DNA of 32,937 bases from Frankia nepalensis (GTDB lineage Bacteria; Actinomycetota; Actinomycetes; Frankiales; Frankiaceae), in the NCBI RefSeq assembly GCF_016786325.1, contig NZ_JADWYU010000178.1, forward strand, positions 1 to 32,937, given 5' to 3'. The position numbers and the translations under genes were made by a program. The notes under the pieces are model-generated. The model saw only the letters and a list, made by a program, of their open reading frames with translations, did not search any database and was not told the origin of the DNA. This document shows, piece by piece, positions 8,115 to 20,582 of this stretch; position 1 is the first letter of the stretch, and each line of letters starts with the position of its first letter.

Positions 8115-8130
8115 TGTGACGCCGCTCACC
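8115..8130. promoter_or_regulatory. CRP/GlxR-like operator upstream of acetyl-CoA synthetase
   Basis: TGTGA-CGCCGC-TCACC matches the CRP-family consensus TGTGA-N6-TCACA at 9 of 10 conserved positions. It lies about 135 bases before the acs start. Acetyl-CoA synthetase genes are known CRP/cAMP targets in several bacteria, which makes the position meaningful, but binding is inferred. Confidence 0.5.
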
Positions 8131-8265
8131 GCGTAAGGCGTACCGTCGGGCGAAACGCCGATCGACGGTCGTTCGGGACCCGTGGTAGACCCCGTGTGAA
8201 CGCCGCCACGGGCCAGGCCGCCCGCCCGGCCGGCTCGACCTTGTCTTCGTCGTCGAGGAGGACGC

Positions 8266-10283
<2,018 letters not shown>

Positions 10284-10290
<7 letters not shown>

Positions 10291-10363
10291 GAGGGAGTCC
10301 GCGGACTGAGGGGGTCCGAGGACTGAGCGGGTCCGAGGACTGAGGCGGGGCCCGACGGACTGA
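10284..10363 (+). repeat. Tandem GGACTGA repeats beginning in the acs stop codon
   Basis: GGACTGA occurs at 10284, 10303, 10320, 10337 and 10357, spacings 19, 17, 17 and 20. The unit reads about GGACTGAGCGGGTCCGA, and each GGAC...GTCC pair could form a short hairpin. The first TGA is the acs stop. The array may act as a terminator or simply be a minisatellite. Confidence 0.7.
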
Positions 10364-10598
10364 CGCGGGCCCGCGGCGTGGGAGGGCGCCGCCCAGGGCC
10401 GCGCGTTCGCCGGTTCCGGCGCGCGCCGCCCAGGGCGGCCGGCCGCCCAATGGTGGATACGAACGAGGTCGAAAGAGGGGATGATCCGGGCACTCGTTCA
10501 CCATTCCGCCCGGCCTCGCGCAGGGTTTTCCTGCTGGTAACCCACGGACACGACCCGGGTGTGGCCAGTTCACGGGCACTGTCTAGGCTCCCGTCTTC
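10291..10598. other. Intergenic region acs-glgP
   Basis: Apart from the tandem array, the region holds two copies of GCGCCGCCCAGGGC (about 10385 and 10424) and a GGCGGCCGGCCGCC palindrome near 10435. The last 120 bases are less GC-rich and carry the probable glgP promoter. I see no gene. Confidence 0.45.
10584..10589 (+). promoter_or_regulatory. Probable -10 element of glgP (near-leaderless transcript)
   Basis: TAGGCT fits the actinobacterial TAnnnT -10 and ends 9 bases before the GTG start. Transcription would begin at or within a few bases of the start codon, and no Shine-Dalgarno sequence precedes the gene, consistent with leaderless translation. No clear -35 is seen. Confidence 0.45.
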
Positions 10599-13154
10599 GT
10601 GAGAGCACTCCGACGGTTCACCGTTCGCGCGCAACTTCCCGAGCAGCTTGCTCCGCTCGCCGGTCTGGTCATGAACCTCCGCTGGTCGTGGCACCCGGAG
10701 ACGCTGGATCTGTTCGAGTCGGTCGACCCTGAGCTGTGGCGGGCGACCAAGGGCGACCCGGTTCGCCTGCTCGGGGAGGTCGACCACGATCGGCTGGTCA
10801 CGCTCGCCGGCGACCGTCGGTTCCTGCGCCGGCTGACCGACGCCGCCGACGAACTGCAGGAGTACCTCGGCGCCGAACTGTGGTACCAGCGCCGGCACCT
10901 CGAGGGCGCGCCGGCCGCGATCGCGTACTTCTCGCCCGAGTTCGGCATCACCGAGGTGCTGCCGCAGTACTCCGGCGGGCTGGGCATCCTGGCCGGCGAC
11001 CACCTCAAGACCGCGAGCGACCTCGGCGTGCCGATCGTCGGCGTCGGGCTGCTCTACCGTGCCGGCTACTTCGTCCAGTCGCTCTCGCGCGACGGCTGGC
11101 AGCAGGAGCGCTACCCGGGCATCGACCCGCACGGCCTGCCGCTCACCCAGCTGACCGACGCCGCGGGCGTGCCGCAGAAGGTGGTCGTCGGGCTGCCCGA
11201 GGGGCGCGCCCTGCACGCGCAGATCTGGAAGGCGCAGGTCGGCCGGGTCCCGCTGCTGCTGCTCGACTCGGACGTCGAGGACAACCAGCCGGCCGAGCGG
11301 GGTGTCACCGACCGGCTCTACGGCGGCGGCACCGACCACCGGCTGCTGCAGGAGATGCTGCTCGGCATCGGCGGCGTGCGCGCCCTGCGGGTGTTCTCCC
11401 AGGTCACCGGCGCCCCGGCGCCGGAGGTGTACCACACCAACGAGGGCCACGCCGGGTTCCTCGGCCTGGAGCGGATCCGTGAGCTGGTCGCCGGCGGGCT
11501 GAGCTTCGACGAGGCGCTCGAGGCCACCCGCGCCGGCACCCTGTTCACCACGCACACCCCGGTGCCGGCCGGTATCGACCGGTTCCCGAAGGACCTGGTC
11601 GCCCGGCATTTCGGCGGCGACAACGCCTGGGACGGCGTGCCGGTCGAGCGGGTGCTGGAACTCGGCGCCGAGCCGGACCCGAACATGTTCAACATGGCGC
11701 ACATGGGCCTGCGGCTGGCGCAGCGCTCCAACGGCGTGAGCCAGCTGCACGGCATCGTCAGCCGGGAGATGTTCAACGGCCTGTGGCCCGGATTCGACCC
11801 GGCCGACGTGCCGATCGGCTCGGTCACCAACGGCGTGCACGCCCCCACCTGGGTTTCCCGGACGCTGATCGAGCTGGCCGACCGCGAGGCGGAGCCCGCG
11901 CTGCTGTCCTCGGACGGCCGCGGCTTCGCCAAGATCGACAAGATCGCGGACGAGGTGCTGTGGGCGCTGCGCCGGGAGCTGCGCGAGGGGCTCGTCGCCG
12001 AGGTGCGCCGCCGGCTGCGGGTGTCCTGGCTCGCCCGCGGCGCCGCCCCCGGCGAGCTCGACTGGGTGGAGGGCGTCTTCGACCCGGACGTCCTGACCGT
12101 CGGCTTCGCCCGCCGGGTGCCGTCCTACAAGCGCCTCACGCTGATGCTGCACGACCGCGACCGGCTCACCCGGCTGCTGCTGCACCCCGAGCGGCCGATC
12201 CAGCTGGTCATCGCCGGCAAGGCCCACCCTGCCGACGACGGCGGCAAGCAGCTCGTCCAGCAGATCGTCCAGTTCGCGGACGACCCGGCGGTGCGCCACC
12301 GGATCGTCTTCCTGCCGGACTATGACATCGGCATGGCCCGCTACCTGTACTCCGGCAGCGACGTGTGGTTGAACAACCCCCTTCGCCCGCTCGAGGCCTG
12401 TGGCACGTCCGGGATGAAGGCGGCGCTGAACGGCTGCCTGAACCTGTCCATCCGGGACGGCTGGTGGGACGAGATGTTCGACGGCCAGAACGGCTGGGCG
12501 ATCCCGACCGCCGACGGCGTCGAGGACCCGGACCGGCGCGACGCCATCGAGTCCGCGGCGCTCTACGACCTGCTGGAGAACGCCGTCGCGGCCCGCTTCT
12601 ACGACCGCGCCGACGGCGTGCCGCGCCGCTGGACGGCGATGGTCCGGCACACCCTTTCCACCCTCGGGCCCAAGGTGCTCGCGACGCGGATGGTGCAGGA
12701 GTACGTCGAGAGGTACTACGTCCCCGCCGGCGTGTCGGCGCGAGCGGCGGCGGCCGACGGCTTCGGCGGCGCGAAGGACCTCTCGGGCTGGAAGGCGCGG
12801 GTGCGCTCGGCCTGGTCGGGCGTGCAGGTCCTCAACGTCGACTCGACCGGCCTCGGCGACACGCCGCAGGTCGGCCAGGACCTGGTCGTGCGCGCCACGG
12901 TCGAGCTCGGCGGCCTCGCCCCGGCCGACGTCGTCGTGCGGGCCTCCTACGGCCGCGTCGACGAGACCGACCGCCTGCTCGCCCCGGCGGCCCTCGACCT
13001 GCACCCGGCCGGCGAGGCCGAGGGCGGCGGCCACCGCTTCGAGGGCGTCATCCCGCTCGCCCGCACCGGCCCGTTCGGCTACACGGTCAACGTCCTGCCC
13101 GCCCACGGGCTGCTCGCCACCTCCGCCGAGGCGGGCCTGATCGCCACTCCCTGA
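10599..13154 (+). CDS. glgP: Alpha-glucan (glycogen/maltodextrin) phosphorylase
   Basis: The 851-residue protein is a cytosolic PLP enzyme that releases glucose 1-phosphate from alpha-1,4-glucans. The N-terminus (about residues 10-120, NLRWSWHPETLDLFE) is the DUF3417 domain typical of the actinobacterial/thermophile type of phosphorylase. The catalytic core has GGLGILAGDHLKTASDLG, NGVHAPTW and the PLP-binding motif GTSGMKAALNG with K607. GTG 10599 is the likely start: MRALRRFTVRAQLP is the normal beginning of the family, and a TAGGCT -10 lies just upstream with no ribosome-binding site, so translation may be leaderless. A large composite hairpin follows the stop. The debranching enzyme gene glgX lies 2.6 kb downstream on the other strand; together they would degrade storage glycogen. 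Confidence 0.95.
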   Translation: MRALRRFTVRAQLPEQLAPLAGLVMNLRWSWHPETLDLFESVDPELWRATKGDPVRLLGEVDHDRLVTLAGDRRFLRRLTDAADELQEYLGAELWYQRRHLEGAPAAIAYFSPEFGITEVLPQYSGGLGILAGDHLKTASDLGVPIVGVGLLYRAGYFVQSLSRDGWQQERYPGIDPHGLPLTQLTDAAGVPQKVVVGLPEGRALHAQIWKAQVGRVPLLLLDSDVEDNQPAERGVTDRLYGGGTDHRLLQEMLLGIGGVRALRVFSQVTGAPAPEVYHTNEGHAGFLGLERIRELVAGGLSFDEALEATRAGTLFTTHTPVPAGIDRFPKDLVARHFGGDNAWDGVPVERVLELGAEPDPNMFNMAHMGLRLAQRSNGVSQLHGIVSREMFNGLWPGFDPADVPIGSVTNGVHAPTWVSRTLIELADREAEPALLSSDGRGFAKIDKIADEVLWALRRELREGLVAEVRRRLRVSWLARGAAPGELDWVEGVFDPDVLTVGFARRVPSYKRLTLMLHDRDRLTRLLLHPERPIQLVIAGKAHPADDGGKQLVQQIVQFADDPAVRHRIVFLPDYDIGMARYLYSGSDVWLNNPLRPLEACGTSGMKAALNGCLNLSIRDGWWDEMFDGQNGWAIPTADGVEDPDRRDAIESAALYDLLENAVAARFYDRADGVPRRWTAMVRHTLSTLGPKVLATRMVQEYVERYYVPAGVSARAAAADGFGGAKDLSGWKARVRSAWSGVQVLNVDSTGLGDTPQVGQDLVVRATVELGGLAPADVVVRASYGRVDETDRLLAPAALDLHPAGEAEGGGHRFEGVIPLARTGPFGYTVNVLPAHGLLATSAEAGLIATP

Positions 13155-13177
13155 CCACCCCTTTGAAGATCGCCTCC

Positions 13178-13230
13178 TCGGCCTCCCGGGACGGGTGGAA
13201 CCCACCATTCCACTGGCTCCGGGAGGCCGA
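13178..13230 (+). terminator. Large composite hairpin after glgP
   Basis: A perfect 12-bp outer stem (TCGGCCTCCCGG 13178-13189 with CCGGGAGGCCGA 13219-13230) encloses an inner 6-bp stem GTGGAA-cccacca-TTCCAC (13195-13213). It starts 24 bases after the glgP stop. It lacks a T-run but is the strongest structure in this interval. Confidence 0.7.
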
Positions 13231-13388
13231 ACCCTTCGCGAAACCGTAGGCGCGACCCGGTCGGCGGCCCCGCCGCGTCGGCTGTCGAACAGGCGCGTCG
13301 GGCATCCGACCCCGCGGACCGGCCAGGTCGCGAAGACCGTGCCGGACAATGACCGTTCGGGTGGCTGGCGCGTCTCGGGGGTCGACGG

Positions 13389-15668
13389 GTGGATCTGCGT
13401 GGAGCGAACCTGTTCGGCCGGGATCTCGCCGGCGTGGACTGGGCCGGCGTGGACCTCGCCGGCGCGCGGCTGATCCACACGACGCTCGCCGGAGCCGTCC
13501 TGCGTGGGGCGGTCCTGACGGGGGCGGTGTTCGACCACGTGTCGCTCGCCGGCGCGGACCTCGCCGGCGCCGACCTGACCGGGGCACGGCTGATCCACAC
13601 CGACCTCGCCGGCTGCTCGCTGCGCGGCGCGCGGCTGCGCCAGGCGGCGCTGCTGTCCTGTGCCGTCGACCCGGCCGCGCTGACCGGCCCAGAGCTGGCC
13701 GACGCCGCGGTCACCGGGCGCGACCAGGCCCAGCTCGTCACCCCGGCCGCGTTCACGCCGCCGCACTCCGTCGCCTTCTCCCCGGACGGCGCCCTGCTCG
13801 CGACCGCCGGGGGCGACCTGACGGCGCGGTTGTGGGACGTGGCCAGCGGGCGGGAGCTGCGCCAGTTCGCCGGTCACACCGACGGGGTGGAGGCGGTGGC
13901 GTTCTCCCCGGACGGCGCCCTGGTCGCCCTGGCGGGGTTCGACGCGACGGTGTGCCTGTGGGAGGTGGCCAGCGGGCGGGAACTTCGCCTGTTGACCGGT
14001 CACAAGGGACCGGTGCGGTCGGTGGCGTTCTCCCCGGACGGCGCCCGTCTTGCCTCCGCCGGGAACGACCGGACCATCCGGCTGTGGGAGACGGCCAGCG
14101 GGCGGTCGCTACGCAGGATCACGGGCCACTCCGACGTGGTGTGGTCGGTCGCGTTCTCCCCGGACGGCGCCCGCCTCGCCTCGGCCTCGTTCGACGGAAC
14201 GGTGCGGCTGTGGGACGCGGCCAGTGGGCGGCGGCTGCATAAGATCACGAGTCACGCCGGCGCGGCTCGGTCGGTCGCGTTCTCCCCGGACGGCGCCCGG
14301 CTCGCCTCCGGCGGGGGCGACCTGACGGTACGGCTGTGGGACGTGGCCAGCGGGCGGGAGCTGCGCCAGTTCACCGGTCACACCGAAGAGGTGCGTGAGG
14401 TGGTGTTCTCCCCGGACGGCGCCCTGGTCGCCTCGACGGATTCCGACGGACCGGCGTTGGTGTGGGAGGTCGCCAGCGGGCGCGAGTTCCGCCGGATCAC
14501 TGGTCACGCCGACGTGGTGCACACGGTGGCGTTCTCCCCGGACGGCGCCCGGCTCGCCTCCGCCGGGGACGACCGGACGGTACGGCTGTGGGACCTGGCC
14601 AGCGGCCGGCAGCTGCGCGAGCTCACCGGCCACGGCGGCGCGGTGCACGCGGTCGGGCTCTCCCCGGACGGCGGTTGCCTCGCCTCCGCCGGGGGCGACG
14701 GGACTGCGCGGTTGTGGGATCTGGCCAGCGGCCGGCAGCTGCATCAGCTCACCGGCCAGGACGGCGTCGTGGGCGCGGTGGCGTTCTCCCCGGCCGGAGG
14801 GCTGGTCGCCTCGGCGGGATCCGACGGGACGGTGTGCTTCTGGCAGGCGGCGACCGGGCGGGAGTGGTACCGCCTCGTCGGCGATCCCGAGCGGGTGTGC
14901 GCGGTGGCGTTCTCGCCGGACGGTGCCTGTCTGGCCACCGCCGGCCTGGACGAGCCGGTGCGGCTGTGGGACGTGGCCAGCGGTCGGCGGGTGCGCGCGT
15001 TCACCGGTGACCTCGGCCCGGCGGACGCGGTGGCGTTCTCGCCGGACGGTGCCTGTCTGGCCACCGCCGGGTTCGGCGAGCCGGTGCGGCTGTGGGACGT
15101 GGCCAGCGGTCGGCGGGTGCGCGCGTTCACCGGTGACGTCGGCCCGGTGAACGCGGTGGCGTTCTCCCCGGACGGTGCCTGTCTGGCCACCGCCGAGGTC
15201 GACGGGACGGCGCGGCTGTGGGACGTGGCCAGGGGCCGGCAGACGCGGGCGCTCGCCGGCCATGCGCTGTCGGTGAACGCCGTGGCGTTCTCCCCGGACG
15301 GCGTTCTCGTCGCCACGGCCGCGTCCGACCGGACGGTGCGGCTGTGGGAGGCGGCCAGCGGCCGGGAGCTGCGCCAGCTCACGGGGCACGGAGGTTCGGT
15401 ATACGCGGTGGCGTTCTCCCCGGACGGCACCCGCGTCGTCTCCGGTGGCGGTGACGGCACGGTGCGGCTGTGGGACGCCGCCAGCGGGCGTGGCCTGGCG
15501 ACGCTGGTCGGCCTCCCGGAAGGGTGGGCCGCGCTGCTGCCCGACGGCTCCTACACGCTCGCGGGCCCGGGCAACGGCGACGCGTTCTGGTGGCTCATGA
15601 ACAACGTCCGCTTCGACGCGGGCGAGCTCGACGGCCACGTTCCCGCCATCCGCCGCGTCCCGGAGTAG
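13389..15668 (+). CDS. Pentapeptide-repeat plus 14-blade WD40 protein
   Basis: The GTG start at 13389 has a CGGGGGT purine run about 8 bases upstream. Residues 2 to about 90 are pentapeptide repeats (A(D/N)Lxx units such as LAGADLAGADLTGARL). From about residue 126 to 695 there are 14 WD40 units, each 42 residues, with the cores AFSPDGxxLA and VRLWD; 14 is exactly two seven-bladed propellers. The last ~55 residues (GWAALLPDGSYTLAGPGNG, FWWLMNNVRFDAGELD) form a C-terminal element often seen after bacterial WD40 arrays. There is no signal peptide, membrane segment, kinase, protease or TIR domain, so the protein looks like a stand-alone scaffold. Blades 10-12 are nearly identical DNA copies. No partner gene is adjacent: glgP is upstream behind a terminator and glgX is convergent. 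The partner is unknown. Confidence 0.88.
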   Translation: MDLRGANLFGRDLAGVDWAGVDLAGARLIHTTLAGAVLRGAVLTGAVFDHVSLAGADLAGADLTGARLIHTDLAGCSLRGARLRQAALLSCAVDPAALTGPELADAAVTGRDQAQLVTPAAFTPPHSVAFSPDGALLATAGGDLTARLWDVASGRELRQFAGHTDGVEAVAFSPDGALVALAGFDATVCLWEVASGRELRLLTGHKGPVRSVAFSPDGARLASAGNDRTIRLWETASGRSLRRITGHSDVVWSVAFSPDGARLASASFDGTVRLWDAASGRRLHKITSHAGAARSVAFSPDGARLASGGGDLTVRLWDVASGRELRQFTGHTEEVREVVFSPDGALVASTDSDGPALVWEVASGREFRRITGHADVVHTVAFSPDGARLASAGDDRTVRLWDLASGRQLRELTGHGGAVHAVGLSPDGGCLASAGGDGTARLWDLASGRQLHQLTGQDGVVGAVAFSPAGGLVASAGSDGTVCFWQAATGREWYRLVGDPERVCAVAFSPDGACLATAGLDEPVRLWDVASGRRVRAFTGDLGPADAVAFSPDGACLATAGFGEPVRLWDVASGRRVRAFTGDVGPVNAVAFSPDGACLATAEVDGTARLWDVARGRQTRALAGHALSVNAVAFSPDGVLVATAASDRTVRLWEAASGRELRQLTGHGGSVYAVAFSPDGTRVVSGGGDGTVRLWDAASGRGLATLVGLPEGWAALLPDGSYTLAGPGNGDAFWWLMNNVRFDAGELDGHVPAIRRVPE
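14901..15278 (+). repeat. Near-identical 126-bp tandem units in the WD40 gene
   Basis: Units starting at 14901, 15027 and 15153 (GCGGTGGCGTTCTC...) repeat with an exact 126-bp period, 42 codons, one WD40 blade. The first two differ at only a handful of bases (for example CTGGAC versus TTCGGC), which points to recent duplication or gene conversion. Confidence 0.85.
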
Positions 15669-15670
15669 GC

Positions 15671-15694
15671 ATCGTCCGCGCCGGCGCGGACGAT
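15671..15694. terminator. Perfect palindrome between convergent WD40 and glgX genes
   Basis: ATCGTCCGCG-CCGG-CGCGGACGAT is a 10-bp stem with a 4-base loop (24-base perfect palindrome) two bases after the WD40 stop. It is symmetric and so can serve both strands. Confidence 0.7.
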
Positions 15695-15707
15695 CCTCAG
15701 GAGGTCC

Positions 15708-15756
15708 GCCGTCCGGCGACGCCGTCCGGCGACGCCGGCCCGCGCGCCCGCGGGCC
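15708..15756. terminator. 13-bp direct repeat and second hairpin before the glgX stop
   Basis: GCCGTCCGGCGAC is repeated directly at 15708-15720 and 15721-15733. It is followed by GGCCCGCG-CGCC-CGCGGGCC (15737-15756), a perfect 8-bp stem. The hairpin lies 45 bases beyond the glgX stop on the minus strand and may terminate glgX. Confidence 0.5.
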
Positions 15757-15800
15757 GCGCAGTCATCCTGTCCGGCACCAGGGACGGGGTGGCGGTGGGG

Positions 15801-18182
<2,382 letters not shown>

Positions 18183-18189
18183 ATCGGTG

Positions 18190-18195
18190 ACGCTA
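18190..18195 (-). promoter_or_regulatory. Probable -10 element of glgX (leaderless)
   Basis: On the minus strand TAGCGT (TAnnnT) is followed by 7 bases and the GTG start codon, the spacing expected when transcription begins at the start codon. No Shine-Dalgarno sequence is present. A TCACC-TAGG-GGTGA palindrome lies in the -35 region. Confidence 0.5.
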
Positions 18196-18209
18196 ACGGA
18201 ACAGACTGA

Positions 18210-18223
18210 TCACCTAGGGGTGA
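18210..18223. promoter_or_regulatory. Operator-like palindrome in the glgX promoter
   Basis: TCACC-TAGG-GGTGA is a 5-bp inverted repeat with 4-base centre, 15-28 bases upstream of the proposed -10 of glgX. Its position fits a repressor or activator site. The regulator is unknown. Confidence 0.4.
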
Positions 18224-18499
18224 ACGGCATCCCTGTGGACTAAGAAGGCCAGGGGCGGACCGCTCGGGCGCCGGTGACACGGCCCTCCGGGGCGGGCTCG
18301 CGGGGTCACGTGAGATGCCTCACCCACGGGCGTCGCGGGGCCGATCCCTGACCGGAGGCGCCGGACCCCGTCCGAGAGGACGATGGACAAGACTCACACC
18401 ACGCCCGGCGCGCCCCGCCGAACGATGCGATGGTCGGACGTGCCGTCGCCTGGGCGCCGTGAGCGGCGGGCTCGGCCGACGGCGGCGCCGGAGCGAGCG

Positions 18500-18562
18500 C
18501 GGCGGCGGTCCGTGCGGCGGCGGTCCGTGCGGCGGCGGTTTGGGTGACGGCGGTTTGGGTGA
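18500..18562 (+). repeat. 15-bp tandem repeats upstream of the enoyl-CoA hydratase gene
   Basis: CGGCGGCGGTCCGTG occurs at 18500-18514 and 18515-18529. A variant, CGGCGGTTTGGGTGA, occurs at 18533-18547 and 18548-18562. The array ends 25 bases before the ribosome-binding site. Confidence 0.75.
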
Positions 18563-18600
18563 CAGCGGTCCGAATGACGGCGGGACGAGGAGGTCGGCCG

Positions 18601-19377
18601 GTGGCGGTCGTACGGCTAGAGGTCGAGGACGGGGTCGGGACCATCCGGCTGGACCGGCCGAAGATGAACGCGCTCAACGCGGAGCTCACGGCCGAACTGC
18701 GCGACGTGGCGCTCGAGGCGTCCAGGCGGTCGGACATCCGCGCGGTCGTGATCTATGGCGGGGAACGGGTGTTCGCCGCGGGCGCCGACATCAAGGAGAT
18801 GTCGACCAAGGACTATGCCGGTATCTCCACCTGGGTCGCCGAGCTCACCGGCACGTTCGAGATCGTCGCGCACCTCCCGAAGCCGGTGTTCGCGGCCGTC
18901 ACCGGCTACGCGCTGGGCGGTGGGCTGGAGTTGGCCCTGTGCGCCGACTTCCGGATCCTCGCGGACAACGCCAAGGTAGGCCAGCCGGAGATCCTGCTCG
19001 GAGTCATCCCCGGCGCCGGCGGCACGCAGCGCCTGCCACGGCTGATCGGTCCGGCCAAGGCCAAGGACCTGGTCTTCTCCGGGCGGCAGGTCGGCGCCGA
19101 GGAGGCACTGGCGATCGGGCTCGCGGACGCCGTCGTGCCGGCCGCCGAGGTGTACGCCGAGGCGGTCCGCCGGGCCAGGCAGTACGTCGACGGCCCCGCG
19201 CTGGCGCTCGCCGCCGCCAAGCGGGCGATCAACGACGGGCTGGAGATGGGTCTGTCGGAGGCGCTGCGGCTTGAGATCGGCCTGTTCACCGGCCTCTTCG
19301 GTACTGAAGACCAGAAGATCGGGATGGAATCGTTCCAGCAGAGCGGTCCCGGCAAGGCCAAGTTCACCGGCCGCTAA
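18601..19377 (+). CDS. Enoyl-CoA hydratase/isomerase (crotonase family)
   Basis: GTG 18601 is chosen because GAGGAGG lies 7 bases upstream and the protein (258 residues) then starts as usual for the family (VVRLEVEDGVGTIRLDRP). Crotonases hydrate trans-2-enoyl-CoA in fatty-acid beta-oxidation. The oxyanion-hole region AAGADIKEM and both catalytic glutamates are present: E110 in ALGGGLELAL and E130 in GQPEILLGVIPGAGGTQRL, matching rat Glu144 and Glu164. These favour a true hydratase over a dehydratase or isomerase paralogue. The C-terminal FTEDQKIGMESF-type segment is normal. It stands alone as a transcription unit with a hairpin after it. Electron-transfer flavoprotein genes 4.6 kb downstream serve the same pathway but are not linked in an operon. 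Confidence 0.92.
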   Translation: MAVVRLEVEDGVGTIRLDRPKMNALNAELTAELRDVALEASRRSDIRAVVIYGGERVFAAGADIKEMSTKDYAGISTWVAELTGTFEIVAHLPKPVFAAVTGYALGGGLELALCADFRILADNAKVGQPEILLGVIPGAGGTQRLPRLIGPAKAKDLVFSGRQVGAEEALAIGLADAVVPAAEVYAEAVRRARQYVDGPALALAAAKRAINDGLEMGLSEALRLEIGLFTGLFGTEDQKIGMESFQQSGPGKAKFTGR

Positions 19378-19431
19378 GGCCCCTTCCGTGGATCCTGGCG
19401 GCGCCGCTGGACCGCCGATCCGCCCCCGAGG

Positions 19432-19458
19432 GCCCGCGGCGTGCCGGCTGCCGCGGGC
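19432..19458 (+). terminator. Hairpin after the enoyl-CoA hydratase gene
   Basis: GCCCGCGGC (19432-19440) pairs perfectly with GCCGCGGGC (19450-19458) around a 9-base loop, followed by TTG. It lies 55 bases after the stop codon and before the pirin gene. Confidence 0.6.
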
Positions 19459-19572
19459 TTGCCGCGTCCCCGCTTGGAAGCATGCGTGCCCGGACGCGGT
19501 TCCTCCGGGGCAGACGCGCCGAAGCCGGGCCCATCGGGTCGCTTCGGCGGATCACGGAAAGGGCGGCGCGCG

Positions 19573-20547
19573 ATGAGTGGACCGGTCACGGAGGCGGACG
19601 CCGCCCAGGAACAGGTGGCCCCAACCGGCGTGGCCGGCCCGCCGAGCGTCGAGATCACCGAGGCCAGGGCGCAGACGGTCGGCGCGATCCCGGTCCGCCG
19701 CGTGCTGCCGATCCGCGCCCGGCGCACCGTGGGCGCGTGGTGCTTCGCCGACCACATGGGCCCGCTGGCGGTCGGGCCGAGCGCGAGCGAGGCGCGCGGC
19801 GTCGACATCGGCCCGCACCCGCACACCGGTCTGCACACCGTCACCTGGCTGCTGGCCGGCGAGGTCCGCCACCTCGACAGCCTCGGTTCCGAGCAGGTCG
19901 TCCGGCCCGGGCAGCTGAACCTGATGACCGCCGGCCATGGGGTCGCGCACGCGGAGGAAGGCACCGACTACCGCGGGACGCTGCACGGCGTGCAGCTCTG
20001 GGTGGCGCAGCCGGAGGGCACCCGGCACGGCCCGCCGGCCTTCGAGCACCACGCGGAGCTGCCGCGCGCCGAGGTCGGCGTGGCGGTGGCGACCGTGCTG
20101 GTCGGCGAGTTCGGCGGCGCGGTGTCTCCGGCTCGCCGGGACACGGAGCTGGTCGGCGCGGACCTGGAGATCCGGCCGGGCCGGGCGGTGCTGCCGCTGC
20201 GCCGCGACTTCGAACACGCGCTGCTCGTCACCCAGGGCGCGGTCCGGGTCGTGAACGGCCCGGACGGCGCGGGGAAGGGCACGGGGAAGGTGGTCCGGCC
20301 CGGCCAGCTCGCCTACCTCGGCCAGGGCCGAGACGAGCTGGCGCTCGACGCTGGCGAGCCGGCCAGGGCGCTGCTGCTCGGCGGCGTCCCGTTCGCCGAG
20401 CCGATCCTCATGTGGTGGAACTTCGTCGCCCGTACCCGCGCCGAGCTCACCGCGGCCTTCGCGCAGTGGGAGAGCCGCGACGACCGCTTCGGCGCCGTCG
20501 ACTCCTCCCTGAACCGCGTCCCCGCCCCGCCACCTCCCTGGCGCTAG
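19573..20547 (+). CDS. Pirin family protein
   Basis: ATG 19573 is chosen because GGAAAGGG lies about 9 bases upstream; an upstream extension to 19441 would cover the preceding terminator hairpin. The 324-residue product has both cupin domains of pirins. The metal ligands are at H82, H84 (HPHTGLHTVTW), H126 and E128 (GHGVAHAEE), with the same spacing as His56, His58, His101 and Glu103 of human pirin. The C-terminal pirin domain includes ALLLGGVPFAEPILMWWNFV, a family hallmark. Bacterial pirins bind iron or other metals; some have quercetinase activity and some modulate pyruvate dehydrogenase, so the exact role is open. It is preceded by a terminator and converges with the next gene. Confidence 0.9.
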   Translation: MSGPVTEADAAQEQVAPTGVAGPPSVEITEARAQTVGAIPVRRVLPIRARRTVGAWCFADHMGPLAVGPSASEARGVDIGPHPHTGLHTVTWLLAGEVRHLDSLGSEQVVRPGQLNLMTAGHGVAHAEEGTDYRGTLHGVQLWVAQPEGTRHGPPAFEHHAELPRAEVGVAVATVLVGEFGGAVSPARRDTELVGADLEIRPGRAVLPLRRDFEHALLVTQGAVRVVNGPDGAGKGTGKVVRPGQLAYLGQGRDELALDAGEPARALLLGGVPFAEPILMWWNFVARTRAELTAAFAQWESRDDRFGAVDSSLNRVPAPPPPWR

Positions 20548-20561
20548 GGCGCTTCGTCCCG

Positions 20562-20581
20562 CCGCCCGCGCCCGCGGGCGG
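20562..20581. terminator. Bidirectional hairpin between convergent genes
   Basis: CCGCCCGCG-CC-CGCGGGCGG, a 9-bp perfect stem, lies between the pirin stop (20547) and the stop of the leftward gene (20583). Confidence 0.65.
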
Positions 20582-20582
20582 G

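Larger units (their letters stand above)
18183..18600. other. Intergenic region between glgX and the enoyl-CoA hydratase gene
   Basis: This 418-base divergent region holds the glgX promoter elements at its left end and a 15-bp tandem repeat array at its right end. The reading frame of the hydratase extends leftwards into the array, but repeat codons and the strong GAGGAGG before GTG 18601 argue that this part is untranslated. I see no other gene. Confidence 0.45.
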
